Source of the DNA: DASSFG01 sp035547915
GTDB lineage: Bacteria > Planctomycetota > Planctomycetia > Pirellulales > JAICIG01
Assembly: GCA_035547915.1 (NCBI GenBank)
Contig: DASZTS010000087.1
Location: 109,976-173,975, forward strand
Reading direction: 5' to 3'
Length of the DNA: 64,000 bases
The position numbers and the translations under genes are program-made. The number at the start of each line of letters is the position of its first letter. The first letter of the stretch is position 1. The notes under the pieces were generated by a model that made no database searches, was not told the DNA's origin, and worked only from the letters and a program-made list of their open reading frames with translations. This document shows positions 1-8,201 of this stretch, one piece after another.

Positions 1-218
1 AGACCCTCGGGCTCGATTACGCCGGCGCCGACTTCAGTATCGGGCCCACAGGAGACGTTCTGTTGTTCGAAGCGAATGCGACGATGGTGGTCAATCCGGT
101 CGAGGCCGACCCCAAATGGGATTATCGCCGACCGGCCGTGCAGCGCGTGCTGGACGCCATACGACGATTGCTCACCAAGCACGCGCCTCGCCAACCGGCG
201 TCGGCGGCAGCCGCATGA
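1..218 (+). CDS. ATP-grasp (RimK-like) protein, C-terminal end only
   Basis: The open frame enters from the left edge (first full codon at base 3) and ends at TGA 216-218, giving about 71 residues. A Gly-rich turn is followed by LLFEANATMV, the Glu/Asn metal-binding strand near the end of ATP-grasp ligases of the RimK/glutathione-synthetase type. In planctomycetes such domains often sit at the C-terminus of larger TPR proteins, but the N-terminal part is outside the window, so the substrate and full architecture cannot be told. The stop overlaps the start of the next gene, so the two are probably translationally coupled. Confidence 0.6.
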   Translation, partial: TLGLDYAGADFSIGPTGDVLLFEANATMVVNPVEADPKWDYRRPAVQRVLDAIRRLLTKHAPRQPASAAAA

Positions 219-850
219 GCCGCACCTCGCGCGGCCGATCGTTGTGGCACGGTGCCGCTCTGTTTCTTTTCGTTTTCGGTGCGCCGGCACTCGTCGGCTG
301 TTGGTCGACGGAGCCTCCCGCTCGGCCAGCTACCACCTCTCCCGAATCCAACCGTCCAGCGGCCGACGAGGGACTGGACGGGCTACTCGACCTGATGCGG
401 CAAAGGTTGTTGTTGATGCACGACGTTGCCCGCTGGAAATGGAACCAAGGGGCCCCGATCACCGACCCCGCTCGTGAACAACAGTTGCTGACGGCGCTCG
501 AGGAGCGCGGACTCCGTTACGGTCTGAGTCGACAGCAGACGAAAGAGTTCATGTCGGCGCAGATCGAGGGCGGCAAACTCGTGCAACAGGCAGACTTTGC
601 CGACTGGCAGACACAAGATCGGGGAACGTTTGAAGACGTTCGCGATCTGAGCACCGACCTACGGCCCCGTATCGATGAGCTGAGCGATCGCCTGCTAAAG
701 CAACTTGCCGAGTTGCCTCGCACTTTGGGCAAAGATTCGTCGGGTTCTCACGTCGAACAGCGGGCGGCCGTCCTGCTCGTCGGCGACGGAATCGATGACG
801 CTGTGAGGGCCGCGGCCATCCGCCCGCTATTTCATGGTAAACGGCCATGA
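215..850 (+). CDS. Secreted/lipoprotein chorismate mutase (AroQ gamma type)
   Basis: 211 residues from ATG 215, which overlaps the previous stop (ATGA). A longer in-frame start at 116 would lie inside the previous gene and lack a signal. The N-terminus is a lipoprotein signal: basic residues, a hydrophobic core and a lipobox ending LVGC (Cys29). The mature part has the AroQ-gamma pattern: a MRQRL helix, DVARWKW with the active-site Lys, PITDPAREQ, then a long helix with FMSAQIEGGK and a Gln-Gln pair. The reaction is chorismate to prephenate, predicted here outside the cytoplasm. The family is usually periplasmic or secreted and its purpose there is unclear. Confidence 0.8.
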   Translation: MSRTSRGRSLWHGAALFLFVFGAPALVGCWSTEPPARPATTSPESNRPAADEGLDGLLDLMRQRLLLMHDVARWKWNQGAPITDPAREQQLLTALEERGLRYGLSRQQTKEFMSAQIEGGKLVQQADFADWQTQDRGTFEDVRDLSTDLRPRIDELSDRLLKQLAELPRTLGKDSSGSHVEQRAAVLLVGDGIDDAVRAAAIRPLFHGKRP

Positions 851-856
851 CTGATC

Positions 857-862
857 TATAAT
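857..862 (+). promoter_or_regulatory. Candidate -10 element (TATAAT)
   Basis: A perfect TATAAT lies in the 37-base gap before the gene at 888. No convincing -35 box is seen at normal spacing. It is followed by GGAGG at 874-878, nine bases before the ATG. Confidence 0.4.
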
Positions 863-887
863 CACGCGCAACCGGAGGACCCTGCGA

Positions 888-1427
888 ATGCGGCGCGATT
901 TGAGCGAGGAAGGCAAACGCGATGCGATCTTCCGGATGGAAGAATATTGCCGCAGCGTGATCGAAAAGCCGGCGGCCGCCTTCGGGAACAAGCCGCCTTG
1001 TCCTTTCTCACGTCGCGAGCGCGAAGAGAGCAGAATCCGGTACGAGTTCTTCGCCATCCTTCCGATAGGACCGTCGGATGACGTGGTCGCCGTCGTCAAA
1101 GATTTCTTCGCGGCCGGGCAACACACCACGTTGCTGGTCATCGATCCCGAAACGGCCGTTACGGTGGCCGAGGGCGTGCAGTATGGCAGGGAGCTGAGCC
1201 GGCGCTGCCAAGAACAAAAGATCGTCGCCATCAGTGTCCACCCGGATGACGATTTCGCGATCGACGGCTTCCGCCCGCGACGCGGCATCCCCTACGTTAC
1301 GATGCTCTGCCAGGCCGCCCAGTATTTGCTCGATGCCAAGAAGCAGCTCGAAGGCACCGATTATTACTGCAAATGGACGCGGGCGGCGCTCGATTACAAC
1401 TTTCAGCAGATCGGCGAGTTTCTCTAA
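888..1427 (+). CDS. Conserved-looking hypothetical protein
   Basis: 179 residues, starting at ATG 888 behind a strong GGAGG ribosome site. I do not recognise the family. There is no signal peptide or membrane segment. It has an Arg/Glu-rich N-terminal third, a central alternating hydrophobic region (FFAILPIGP, HTTLLVIDPE), and a polar patch with SVHPDDDF and RPRRGIPY that looks like a ligand or metal site. The rest is helical and aromatic. It stands alone, with its own promoter-like -10 upstream and a 180-base gap downstream. A soluble cytoplasmic protein is likely. Confidence 0.6.
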   Translation: MRRDLSEEGKRDAIFRMEEYCRSVIEKPAAAFGNKPPCPFSRREREESRIRYEFFAILPIGPSDDVVAVVKDFFAAGQHTTLLVIDPETAVTVAEGVQYGRELSRRCQEQKIVAISVHPDDDFAIDGFRPRRGIPYVTMLCQAAQYLLDAKKQLEGTDYYCKWTRAALDYNFQQIGEFL

Positions 1428-1527
1428 AAGCGGCTGACCACGAGCTCGAGCTGCCTTTGTCGATTGCTCTAATCTCCCTGCCCAAATCGCCTCACTCCAC
1501 CAGAGCGCCTGCGCCGGCCGATTGAGG

Positions 1528-1555
1528 TTGCACGGCGAGTCGCTTTCGCTATACT
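1528..1555 (+). promoter_or_regulatory. Candidate promoter of the MBOAT acylation operon
   Basis: TTGCAC (1528-1533) and TATACT (1550-1555) are separated by 16 bases, about 50 bases upstream of the ATG at 1609. The -10 matches 5 of 6 consensus positions, the -35 only 3 of 6. Confidence 0.35.
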
Positions 1556-1608
1556 CCGCCGCCCACAAGCGATCTGCCGACTCCTAGTTCTCCATCGAGG
1601 CCGGAGCG

Positions 1609-3033
1609 ATGCTCTTCTGTTCCGAAAGATTCCTCGTCTTCTTCACGCTCATCTTCACCCTGTATTGGGTGTTTCCCTGGCACCGCTGGCGAACCTACCT
1701 GTTGCTCGTGGCCAGCTTCTATTTCTATGCGAGCTGGAACCAGTGGCTGGCTCTGATCATCGGCGTCTCGACGACGGTCGACTATTTCGTCGCCCGCGGA
1801 ATAGCGGCGTCGGAGTCTCAGTGGCGCCGCAAGCTTCTGTTGAGCATCACGATCATCGGCAACCTGTCGCTGCTGTGCTATTTCAAGTACGCCAACTTCT
1901 TCTTGCATTCGGTGGAAGAGGCATTGCACGCCTTGGGGCACACATCGTCGTTGCCGGTGCTACAAGTGATCCTGCCGATCGGCATCTCGTTCTACACCTT
2001 CGAGGCCATCAATTACGGCGTCGATGTCTATCGCCGCCATGTGCCGGCTGAACGCAATCTGGCACACTTCATGTTGTTCATCACGTTCTTTCCCCACCTC
2101 GTGGCGGGGCCCATCGTGAGGGCGCGCGACTTCCTGCCGCAGATCAATCGCCGCAAGCATTGGGACTGGGCGCGGATGCAGTTGGGCGCGCAGTTCTTCT
2201 TGATGGGCTTGTTCAAGAAGATGGCCGTGGCCGATCGCATGGCCATGTTCGCCGATCCGGTATTCGCGAACCCCGAACAATACCGAACCACCGCGGTTTG
2301 GCTGGCCGTGCTCGCCTACGCCCTGCAAATCTACTGCGACTTCTCGGGCTACACCGACATGGCGCTCGGCACAGCGCACATGCTGGGCTTCAAACTGGCG
2401 CAGAATTTCAACATGCCCTATGCCTCGGCGAACATCTCCGAATTCTGGCGCCGCTGGCACATTTCGTTATCGAGCTGGTTGCGCGATTACTTGTTCATCC
2501 CCCTGGGAGGAAGCCGCGGCACGAGTTGGCAGACGAACCGCAACCTGCTCATCACGATGACACTGGGCGGGCTCTGGCACGGGGCGAGTTGGACCTTCGT
2601 GATCTGGGGCGTGATACACGGGGTGGTGTTGATCGTCCACCGCTACTTCCGCGCCTTCTGTCAAAGTCGACCCAAGCTGGATGAGGCGTTGCGTACTCCA
2701 CCCGGCACAGCATTACGTATCGCCGCGACGTTCCTCACGGTGTCGCTGGCTTGGATTTTCTTCCGGGCCACGACCTTCACCACGGCCACGGTGATGTTGG
2801 GCCGCATGTTCGCAGCGCGGCACGGAATGGGACCGCCCATGTCGAAGGAAAGCCTGTGGGTACTGACCGCGGTGATCGTGGCAGCCCACGTGTTCGCGCT
2901 GAACGGCCTGTGGAAGAAGTGGTCGCTACGGATGCCCGCCCCGATCCTGGGGATGAGCTACGCCGTGTTGTTGACGATCACCCTGGTACTCGCGCCCGAT
3001 GCCGGCAAGGCGTTCATTTACTTCCAGTTCTGA
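1609..3033 (+). CDS. MBOAT family O-acyltransferase (AlgI/DltB-like)
   Basis: 474 residues of multi-spanning membrane protein. Family landmarks are NISEFWRRWHISLSSWLRDY, then IPLGGSR, then GGLWHGASW, whose His324 is the invariant MBOAT histidine. AlgI-like MBOATs pass acyl groups across the membrane to a partner that acetylates an extracellular polysaccharide. The two genes directly downstream (one base and two bases away) encode SGNH-like proteins, the usual partner class. The full length fits AlgI (about 470-520). Substrate unknown; acetylation of an exopolysaccharide or wall polymer is the likely role. Confidence 0.88.
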   Translation: MLFCSERFLVFFTLIFTLYWVFPWHRWRTYLLLVASFYFYASWNQWLALIIGVSTTVDYFVARGIAASESQWRRKLLLSITIIGNLSLLCYFKYANFFLHSVEEALHALGHTSSLPVLQVILPIGISFYTFEAINYGVDVYRRHVPAERNLAHFMLFITFFPHLVAGPIVRARDFLPQINRRKHWDWARMQLGAQFFLMGLFKKMAVADRMAMFADPVFANPEQYRTTAVWLAVLAYALQIYCDFSGYTDMALGTAHMLGFKLAQNFNMPYASANISEFWRRWHISLSSWLRDYLFIPLGGSRGTSWQTNRNLLITMTLGGLWHGASWTFVIWGVIHGVVLIVHRYFRAFCQSRPKLDEALRTPPGTALRIAATFLTVSLAWIFFRATTFTTATVMLGRMFAARHGMGPPMSKESLWVLTAVIVAAHVFALNGLWKKWSLRMPAPILGMSYAVLLTITLVLAPDAGKAFIYFQF

Positions 3034-3034
3034 C

Positions 3035-4150
3035 ATGACGCACGATCGCCGGAAGCGGCCCGAGCGCCGTGCCCGAGCGGCGCTCGGTTGGTGCCTGCTG
3101 ATGTTCATCACCTCCCAAGCAGCCCTCGATGCCGCGCTCGACGGCTGGCCGGAGATTCGCGACCCGGAGTTTGGCTCCAAATTGGCCCGCTTGCGCTCAC
3201 AACTCGACGGCGCGGGCGAACGGCCGCTGATCTTGATCCTGGGCAGCTCGCGCTCCGAAGTCGGCATCGATCCGCAAGTGTTCGACGCGCCGCCGAACGA
3301 AGGTTCACCGGAGCCCATCGTTTTCAATTTCGCCATGACCGGCGCCGGGCCGATTCAGCAGTCGATGCTGCTCACCGAGCTCCTGGCGCGGCGCATCGTG
3401 CCGGCCAAGGTGCTCGTCGAATTGCATCCTCTGTTTCTCAATCAACGGGCGGGCGCCCTGCGCGAGGAGACACGCATCGACGTCCGCCGGCTGGGCTGGT
3501 CGAGAATGACAGTGCTCTGCGGCTATAGCCAGAATCCGGGCTTTCTGCGGCGCAATTGGTGGCGCTGCCGAATGACTCCCTGGTATGTGTACCGCCAGCA
3601 ACTGCTCGACATGTGCTGGCCCGGCTGGTGTACGCAGCCCGGCCAGTACCGACTGTATCGGCATGTCGGCCCCTCGGGGTGGCTGCCGTTCACGGTGAGC
3701 GACAGGGGTGAGGAGGCCCGCCGGGAGCGGCTCGAGAAGGCACGGCTAGAGTACCAACAGGCGCTCTCCGACTTCCGCGTCACGAGCGAGCCCGACCGCG
3801 CCCTCCGCGAACTGTTCGATCTCTGCGGCGAGCGGCAAATCGCGGTCGGGGTCTATTTGATGCCCGAGGCGAGCCAGTTCCGAGACTGGTATCCGCCCGG
3901 CCTGCGTTCGATGGTCGACGATTATTTGCATCGTCTGCAAGAAGAATACGCCTTCGACGTCTTCGATTTTTCGACGTCGGTCGACGACGAAAGCTTTGCC
4001 GACGGCCACCACCTGTTGAGCGAAGCCGCCGCGGCATTCTCGGCCCGTTTCGGGCGTGAGGTGATCGCGGCAACGCCGGCCGACAGAACCTCGCAGCCGT
4101 CGCAGCGGACCGCGAATCGCTGGCTGCCCACGAAAGCCGCCACGAAATAG
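3035..4150 (+). CDS. SGNH-hydrolase-like acyltransferase partner of MBOAT, copy 1
   Basis: 371 residues from ATG 3035, one base after the MBOAT stop. One N-terminal hydrophobic segment (about residues 15-30) follows a very basic start, so it is a membrane-anchored extracytoplasmic protein. SGNH-like blocks can be seen: LGSSRSE with Ser71/Ser72 as block I, FNFAMTGAGP as a Gly/Asn block, and ADGHH near the C-terminus with Asp323 and His326 as the DxxH block. This resembles AlgJ/AlgX/DltD-type proteins working with MBOATs. I infer that it completes O-acyl transfer to a surface polymer. It is a clear paralogue of the next gene. Confidence 0.65.
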   Translation: MTHDRRKRPERRARAALGWCLLMFITSQAALDAALDGWPEIRDPEFGSKLARLRSQLDGAGERPLILILGSSRSEVGIDPQVFDAPPNEGSPEPIVFNFAMTGAGPIQQSMLLTELLARRIVPAKVLVELHPLFLNQRAGALREETRIDVRRLGWSRMTVLCGYSQNPGFLRRNWWRCRMTPWYVYRQQLLDMCWPGWCTQPGQYRLYRHVGPSGWLPFTVSDRGEEARRERLEKARLEYQQALSDFRVTSEPDRALRELFDLCGERQIAVGVYLMPEASQFRDWYPPGLRSMVDDYLHRLQEEYAFDVFDFSTSVDDESFADGHHLLSEAAAAFSARFGREVIAATPADRTSQPSQRTANRWLPTKAATK

Positions 4151-4152
4151 CC

Positions 4153-5310
4153 ATGACTTTGCTTATTACTACGGTCAACACGTTGCGACACTACAGAAAA
4201 GCCGCCCCCGCCGACGGTGATCTGGCAGCGCGCCGAGCGGCTGCCGCGCGAATCGCACAACGTCGTGCGCGGAGGGCGATCTTTTCGGCGCTGGCCGCCT
4301 TCGCGGCATTACAGATAGGCATGTCGGTGATCATGGACCATTGGGTGCCGGTGTTGCACGACCCGGAATATGGGCGCAAACTCGCCCTGCTGCGCGGCCG
4401 CCAGGCCGAAGCCCCGAATCGCCCACTGACGCTCGTACTGGGCAGTTCGCGTTCCGGCCTCGGGCTCGATCCTGAATCGTTTGCCGAAACGCCGACGGCC
4501 GCCGCCCGCGACGATCTGGTCTTCAATTTCGCGATCACCGGCTGCGGCCCCATCCAGGAGTTCCAACTCCTCAAACGGCTACTGCGGCACGGCGTAAATC
4601 CGCGACGGGTGCTGATCGAGGTCCACCCGCTGCTATACCACCAGGAGAACGGCATCGGCGAAGAGTGTTGGATCGAGCCGCGTCGCATGGATTGGCGCGA
4701 TCTGATCCTCGTCGTCGATTACGTCTACAACCGCCGCCCGTTCGTCTGGCGCTGGTGTCGTTGCCATCTCGCCCCGTGGTACTCCAATCGGTTCCTGATC
4801 TTGAACCATTTCCTACCAACGTGGCTCGACCAGAAGGCGCACATGGACCCCTGGAGCGGGCTGACCGACTACGGCTGGCTCCCCTTGCGAAAAGACGCGG
4901 TGACGCCCGAAGAATTTCAAAAGGGCACCGACAACGCGAAGAGGGAATACTCGCCGATGTTCGATGCCTTCCGCGTCACCGAACCGGCCGACCGAGCGCT
5001 GCGGAACCTGCTCGCACTTTGCCGGCAGCAGCGCATCGAGACGGCCCTCTTCGTGATGCCCGAAGGGAGTCAATTCCGCGGTTGCTACACGGCCGCGGCC
5101 CGCCAGGCGATCAACGACTATCTGGCGGTCGTCAGCCGCCAATGCGAGGTGCCGGTGTACGACGCGACCGAGTGGTGCAACGACCAGGATTTCTGGGACA
5201 GCCACCATCTGCTCGTCGCCGGGGCAAAACGATTCTCTGAGCGATTCGCCCAGCAGGTGCTCGCCGATTTCATGGCTCGCGGCGGATCGCGGACGCCATC
5301 GCTCAGGTAG
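4153..5310 (+). CDS. SGNH-hydrolase-like acyltransferase partner of MBOAT, copy 2
   Basis: 385 residues, starting two bases after copy 1. Same plan: a basic N-terminus, a hydrophobic anchor at about residues 40-60, LGSSRSG with Ser98/Ser99, FNFAITGCGP, a VHPLLYHQ stretch matching LHPLFLNQ of copy 1, and WDSHH near the end with Asp349 and His352. The two copies align along their length but differ enough to suggest old duplication and perhaps different acceptors or subunits of one complex. The last gene of the MBOAT operon. Confidence 0.65.
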   Translation: MTLLITTVNTLRHYRKAAPADGDLAARRAAAARIAQRRARRAIFSALAAFAALQIGMSVIMDHWVPVLHDPEYGRKLALLRGRQAEAPNRPLTLVLGSSRSGLGLDPESFAETPTAAARDDLVFNFAITGCGPIQEFQLLKRLLRHGVNPRRVLIEVHPLLYHQENGIGEECWIEPRRMDWRDLILVVDYVYNRRPFVWRWCRCHLAPWYSNRFLILNHFLPTWLDQKAHMDPWSGLTDYGWLPLRKDAVTPEEFQKGTDNAKREYSPMFDAFRVTEPADRALRNLLALCRQQRIETALFVMPEGSQFRGCYTAAARQAINDYLAVVSRQCEVPVYDATEWCNDQDFWDSHHLLVAGAKRFSERFAQQVLADFMARGGSRTPSLR

Positions 5311-5362
5311 GCCGACGACGTACCGAAAGGCGAGGCTTCCGTCGCCGAGACGGCGCCTACCT
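5305..5362. repeat. Inverted repeat between convergent genes
   Basis: AGGTAGGC (5305-5312) pairs with GCCTACCT (5355-5362). Inside is a second small hairpin, CCGTC/GACGG. It covers the whole gap between the SGNH operon and DUF1634, so it may end transcription from both sides. No T-run is present. Confidence 0.35.
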
Positions 5363-5706
5363 CACCCCACGCCGTGCAGAAGGCTGAAGACGAGCAGCGA
5401 AAGTACGGCTAGCGCGACGCTGGCGAAAAGCCAGTCGCGGCGAGCGGCCCAGCCGACCAAGAGCACGACGACGCGGACGATGGGCGTGATCATCAGCACG
5501 AGTAGGCCGAGCGTCGTCACGGCTGATCCGCGAAACTGCAAGGCGTCGTGCACCAGCCGCCCCACCGGTTCGTGCGGTGATGCCGATTCCAGTCCCTGGG
5601 CGAGCATCGCGATCAGGCCCATGAGCAATAGGACCGCACTCACCCCCAGGCCGCCGAGGAGCGTCCAATGTACCCAGTGCTCCAACTCGCGATGATCGTC
5701 TTTCAT
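5362..5706 (-). CDS. DUF1634 family membrane protein
   Basis: 114 residues from ATG 5706. It has three hydrophobic segments (around residues 15-35, 60-80 and 90-112) and the family pattern of a first helix followed by a short polar loop and ALQFRGSAV before a second helix with PIVRVV. DUF1634 proteins are small integral membrane proteins usually encoded directly after a TauE/SafE permease, as here (two bases after its stop). An accessory subunit of that permease is likely; the function is not established. Confidence 0.8.
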   Translation of the reverse strand: MKDDHRELEHWVHWTLLGGLGVSAVLLLMGLIAMLAQGLESASPHEPVGRLVHDALQFRGSAVTTLGLLVLMITPIVRVVVLLVGWAARRDWLFASVALAVLSLLVFSLLHGVG

Positions 5707-5708
5707 GT

Positions 5709-6566
5709 TCAAGCGCCTCGGATCGATCGGTAAAGCATTTGCGCGGCGACGGCCACCAGCAAGACGGCAAACAACCGTTGGATCGCACGACCGCCCAGGT
5801 ATTGGTTGAGCACCGAACCCAATGCCGAGCCCCCCAATACGCCTAAGACGACCGCGGCCGTCAACGCTGGCCGCACCTCGCCACGTCCGTAGTAGAGGAA
5901 GGCACTGGCCACGGCGGTCACGCCGATCATGAAATTTGAGGTGGCTGCCGCGGCCTTGACCGGCACGTGGCACAGCAGGTGTAAGGCGGGCACTTTGAAG
6001 ACACCGCCGCCGATACCCAACAGTCCCGAAAGGTTGCCGGCGATAAATGATATGAGTAGGCCAAACGGCAGCCGCTCGACACGATAGCTGACCTGCTCGC
6101 GTAGTGCCGAATCGAAGTAGGCGGCGCCGAGACGGCCCAGCGAGATATCCGGCGCCACTGTCGTGGTCGGTGACGCTGCGTTTGAGGCATGCTCTGTACG
6201 TCCTCGCCACATCAAAAGGGCACAGGGTACGAGCACGGCCGCAAACAGCCCCTCTAGCGCCTGCGGCGAAAGGGTATGCGCCGTCAGACCACCCGCGATG
6301 GCGCCCAGGGCCGTGGCGATCTCGAGCGTCATCCCCAGCCGCATGTTCGCCGTACCGCGCTCGACGTTGGTGCTGGCCACCGCCGTCGAAGTGGCGATGA
6401 CCGAGATGATGCTCGTCCCTACGGCCTCGTGCATCGGCAGGCCGAGGCCGATCACCAGCACCGGTATCAGAAATACGCCCCCTCCGATGCCGAGAATAGC
6501 GCCCAGCACGCCGGTGGCCGCGCCCGCGGCGACGAGCATCACCGCTCGCAGAGGAGTAAGGAGCAT
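5709..6566 (-). CDS. TauE/SafE family anion permease
   Basis: 285 residues from ATG 6566 (a TTG one codon earlier is possible). About eight membrane segments in two halves. Each half has the Gly-rich signature: GAILGIGGGVFLIPVLV near the N-terminus and GLLGIGGGVFKVPAL in the second half. This inverted-repeat layout is typical of TauE/SafE exporters for sulfite, sulfoacetate or other small organic anions. The kinase stop and this start overlap by one base, with DUF1634 next, forming a three-gene unit. The substrate cannot be read from sequence. Confidence 0.85.
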   Translation of the reverse strand: MLLTPLRAVMLVAAGAATGVLGAILGIGGGVFLIPVLVIGLGLPMHEAVGTSIISVIATSTAVASTNVERGTANMRLGMTLEIATALGAIAGGLTAHTLSPQALEGLFAAVLVPCALLMWRGRTEHASNAASPTTTVAPDISLGRLGAAYFDSALREQVSYRVERLPFGLLISFIAGNLSGLLGIGGGVFKVPALHLLCHVPVKAAAATSNFMIGVTAVASAFLYYGRGEVRPALTAAVVLGVLGGSALGSVLNQYLGGRAIQRLFAVLLVAVAAQMLYRSIRGA

Positions 6567-8029
6567 CAACCGAGGAAGGTTCGCAGGGCGAAATAGATCG
6601 CGATGAGCAGCAAACCGAGGCCGGTGCCGACTCCGATCAAGAGCCAGGGCGATTCCCAGCGATTCCCACCCGCACGCCCGCGAGGGGCCAGCGAATGCTC
6701 ACCGTGAGTGTTTCTGATCTTGGTCGAACCGCTCGTCGCAGCGTCCAGCGTAGCAATCGGCGGCAAATCGGCTAGTAGCCAGTCGACCGGAGGTGACTCT
6801 ACCCTGGGCGGCGCCGACGCGCGAGGCGGTTTGTTCTGCCTGGATTGCACGGAGGGAGATGCAATTCGGCCCTTCGGCAACGACGGCTTGGCAACACCCG
6901 ATCGACGAGTCTCGGTCGATGGCGTTGGAACGTCATCGAGGGGCGCGAGCGTCAATTCCTCGTCACCGGTCGCCGGCTTCGCCTCCGGTGCCGGAGCGTG
7001 CAGCCACTCGCTGAGCGCCGACGAAACCGCTTCCATGGTTTGATACCGGGCCGCCGGTGACTTGGCCATCATCCGTCGACAGATGCTCACGAGGCTCTCC
7101 GGAACATCGGGCCGCTCCAATCGGATGTCGGCCGGTTCGCGCACCTGATGCGACATCAGCCGTTGGCCCAACGAGCCGTCGCCGAACGGCGGATGGCCCA
7201 CCAAGGCGAAGTAGAGCGTGCAACCAAGACTGTAGATGTCGGCCCGCCCATCGACGATATGGCTGTCGAGCGCCTGCTCGGGCGCCAGGTAATCGACCGT
7301 GCCGAGCACCTTGTCGTCGAACTCGCTCGTGATCGCGCTGTCGATGTCGTTCTTCACGCTCGCCAACCCGAGGTCGAGCACTTTGAGCACGCCGCGGCCG
7401 TCGACGATAAGATTGGCAGGCTTCATGTCGCGGTGGACCAACCCGAGCCCGTGAGCGGAGGCCAGACCGTCGGCCGCCTGCCGTATGTAATCCGCGGCCT
7501 TGGCTGCCGGCAGCGGGCCTTCCTTCTCGACGAGCGTCTTCAGATCCCGCCCCTGCACATACTCCATCACCAGGTAGTGCACGTCGCCTTCCTGGTCGAC
7601 GTCGAATGCCCGCACGATATGCGGGTGATCGAGCGAAGCGACGGCCCGCGCCTCGCGATGAAATCGGCGCACGCGCGAATGATCTTCGGCCTGGTTCGTC
7701 GGCAAGACCTTGATGGCGACGCGGCGGCGCATCACCTGATGTTCGGCCAGATAGACGCTGCTCATACCGCCGCTGCCCAGGTGGTCGAGCAGTTTGTATT
7801 TGCCCAGGAAGAATCCGCGGTAACGGCCCTCCAGCAACTGTTCGCTCTGCCATCCGGTCAACAACCCGCGGCCCGTCAGATGCGAGCTGACCACCTGCGT
7901 GTCGTGTAAAGCGGCGGAGCCTGTTTCATGCTCGAGGGCGGTGAGCACTTCATCCAGACGGGCGCGGTCCACCAACCCGCTCTTTTCCACGGTATCTAAG
8001 AAATGGGTCACCGAGGTCTGGGGCGCCAT
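6566..8029 (-). CDS. Membrane-anchored Hanks-type serine/threonine kinase
   Basis: 487 residues from ATG 8029. The open frame extends upstream to 8233, but the extra part is low-quality sequence. An N-terminal helical region (1-75) precedes the kinase domain: Gly loop GSGGMSSVY, VAIKVL with Lys107, HRDMKPAN with catalytic Asp201, DLGLA (219-223) in place of DFG, then a YLAPEQ activation segment. A Pro/Ser-rich linker leads to one C-terminal membrane helix (about 465-484). The active-site residues are intact. It is first in a unit with TauE and DUF1634, which suggests that it may control that permease. Confidence 0.88.
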   Translation of the reverse strand: MAPQTSVTHFLDTVEKSGLVDRARLDEVLTALEHETGSAALHDTQVVSSHLTGRGLLTGWQSEQLLEGRYRGFFLGKYKLLDHLGSGGMSSVYLAEHQVMRRRVAIKVLPTNQAEDHSRVRRFHREARAVASLDHPHIVRAFDVDQEGDVHYLVMEYVQGRDLKTLVEKEGPLPAAKAADYIRQAADGLASAHGLGLVHRDMKPANLIVDGRGVLKVLDLGLASVKNDIDSAITSEFDDKVLGTVDYLAPEQALDSHIVDGRADIYSLGCTLYFALVGHPPFGDGSLGQRLMSHQVREPADIRLERPDVPESLVSICRRMMAKSPAARYQTMEAVSSALSEWLHAPAPEAKPATGDEELTLAPLDDVPTPSTETRRSGVAKPSLPKGRIASPSVQSRQNKPPRASAPPRVESPPVDWLLADLPPIATLDAATSGSTKIRNTHGEHSLAPRGRAGGNRWESPWLLIGVGTGLGLLLIAIYFALRTFLG

Positions 8030-8201
8030 AAACACTCGCGGCTTGCATTCGGCGTGCCAGAGAATACCGCACGTCGCAACTGACTGTAGCGAAAGGCATT
8101 GGAGCGAATCACCGCGTGCCGATGGACCGGTAGTGGGGCGCACGGGAAGCCAATTTGGCTTCTTAGGGAGCCGACGCCTGACCAAACCCGACGACTCGAA
8201 C

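Noticed and set aside
8151..8172. GAAGCCAATTTGGCTTC hairpin as a yceH terminator
   Set aside because: Short stem and no T-run on the transcribed side. Not strong enough to list.
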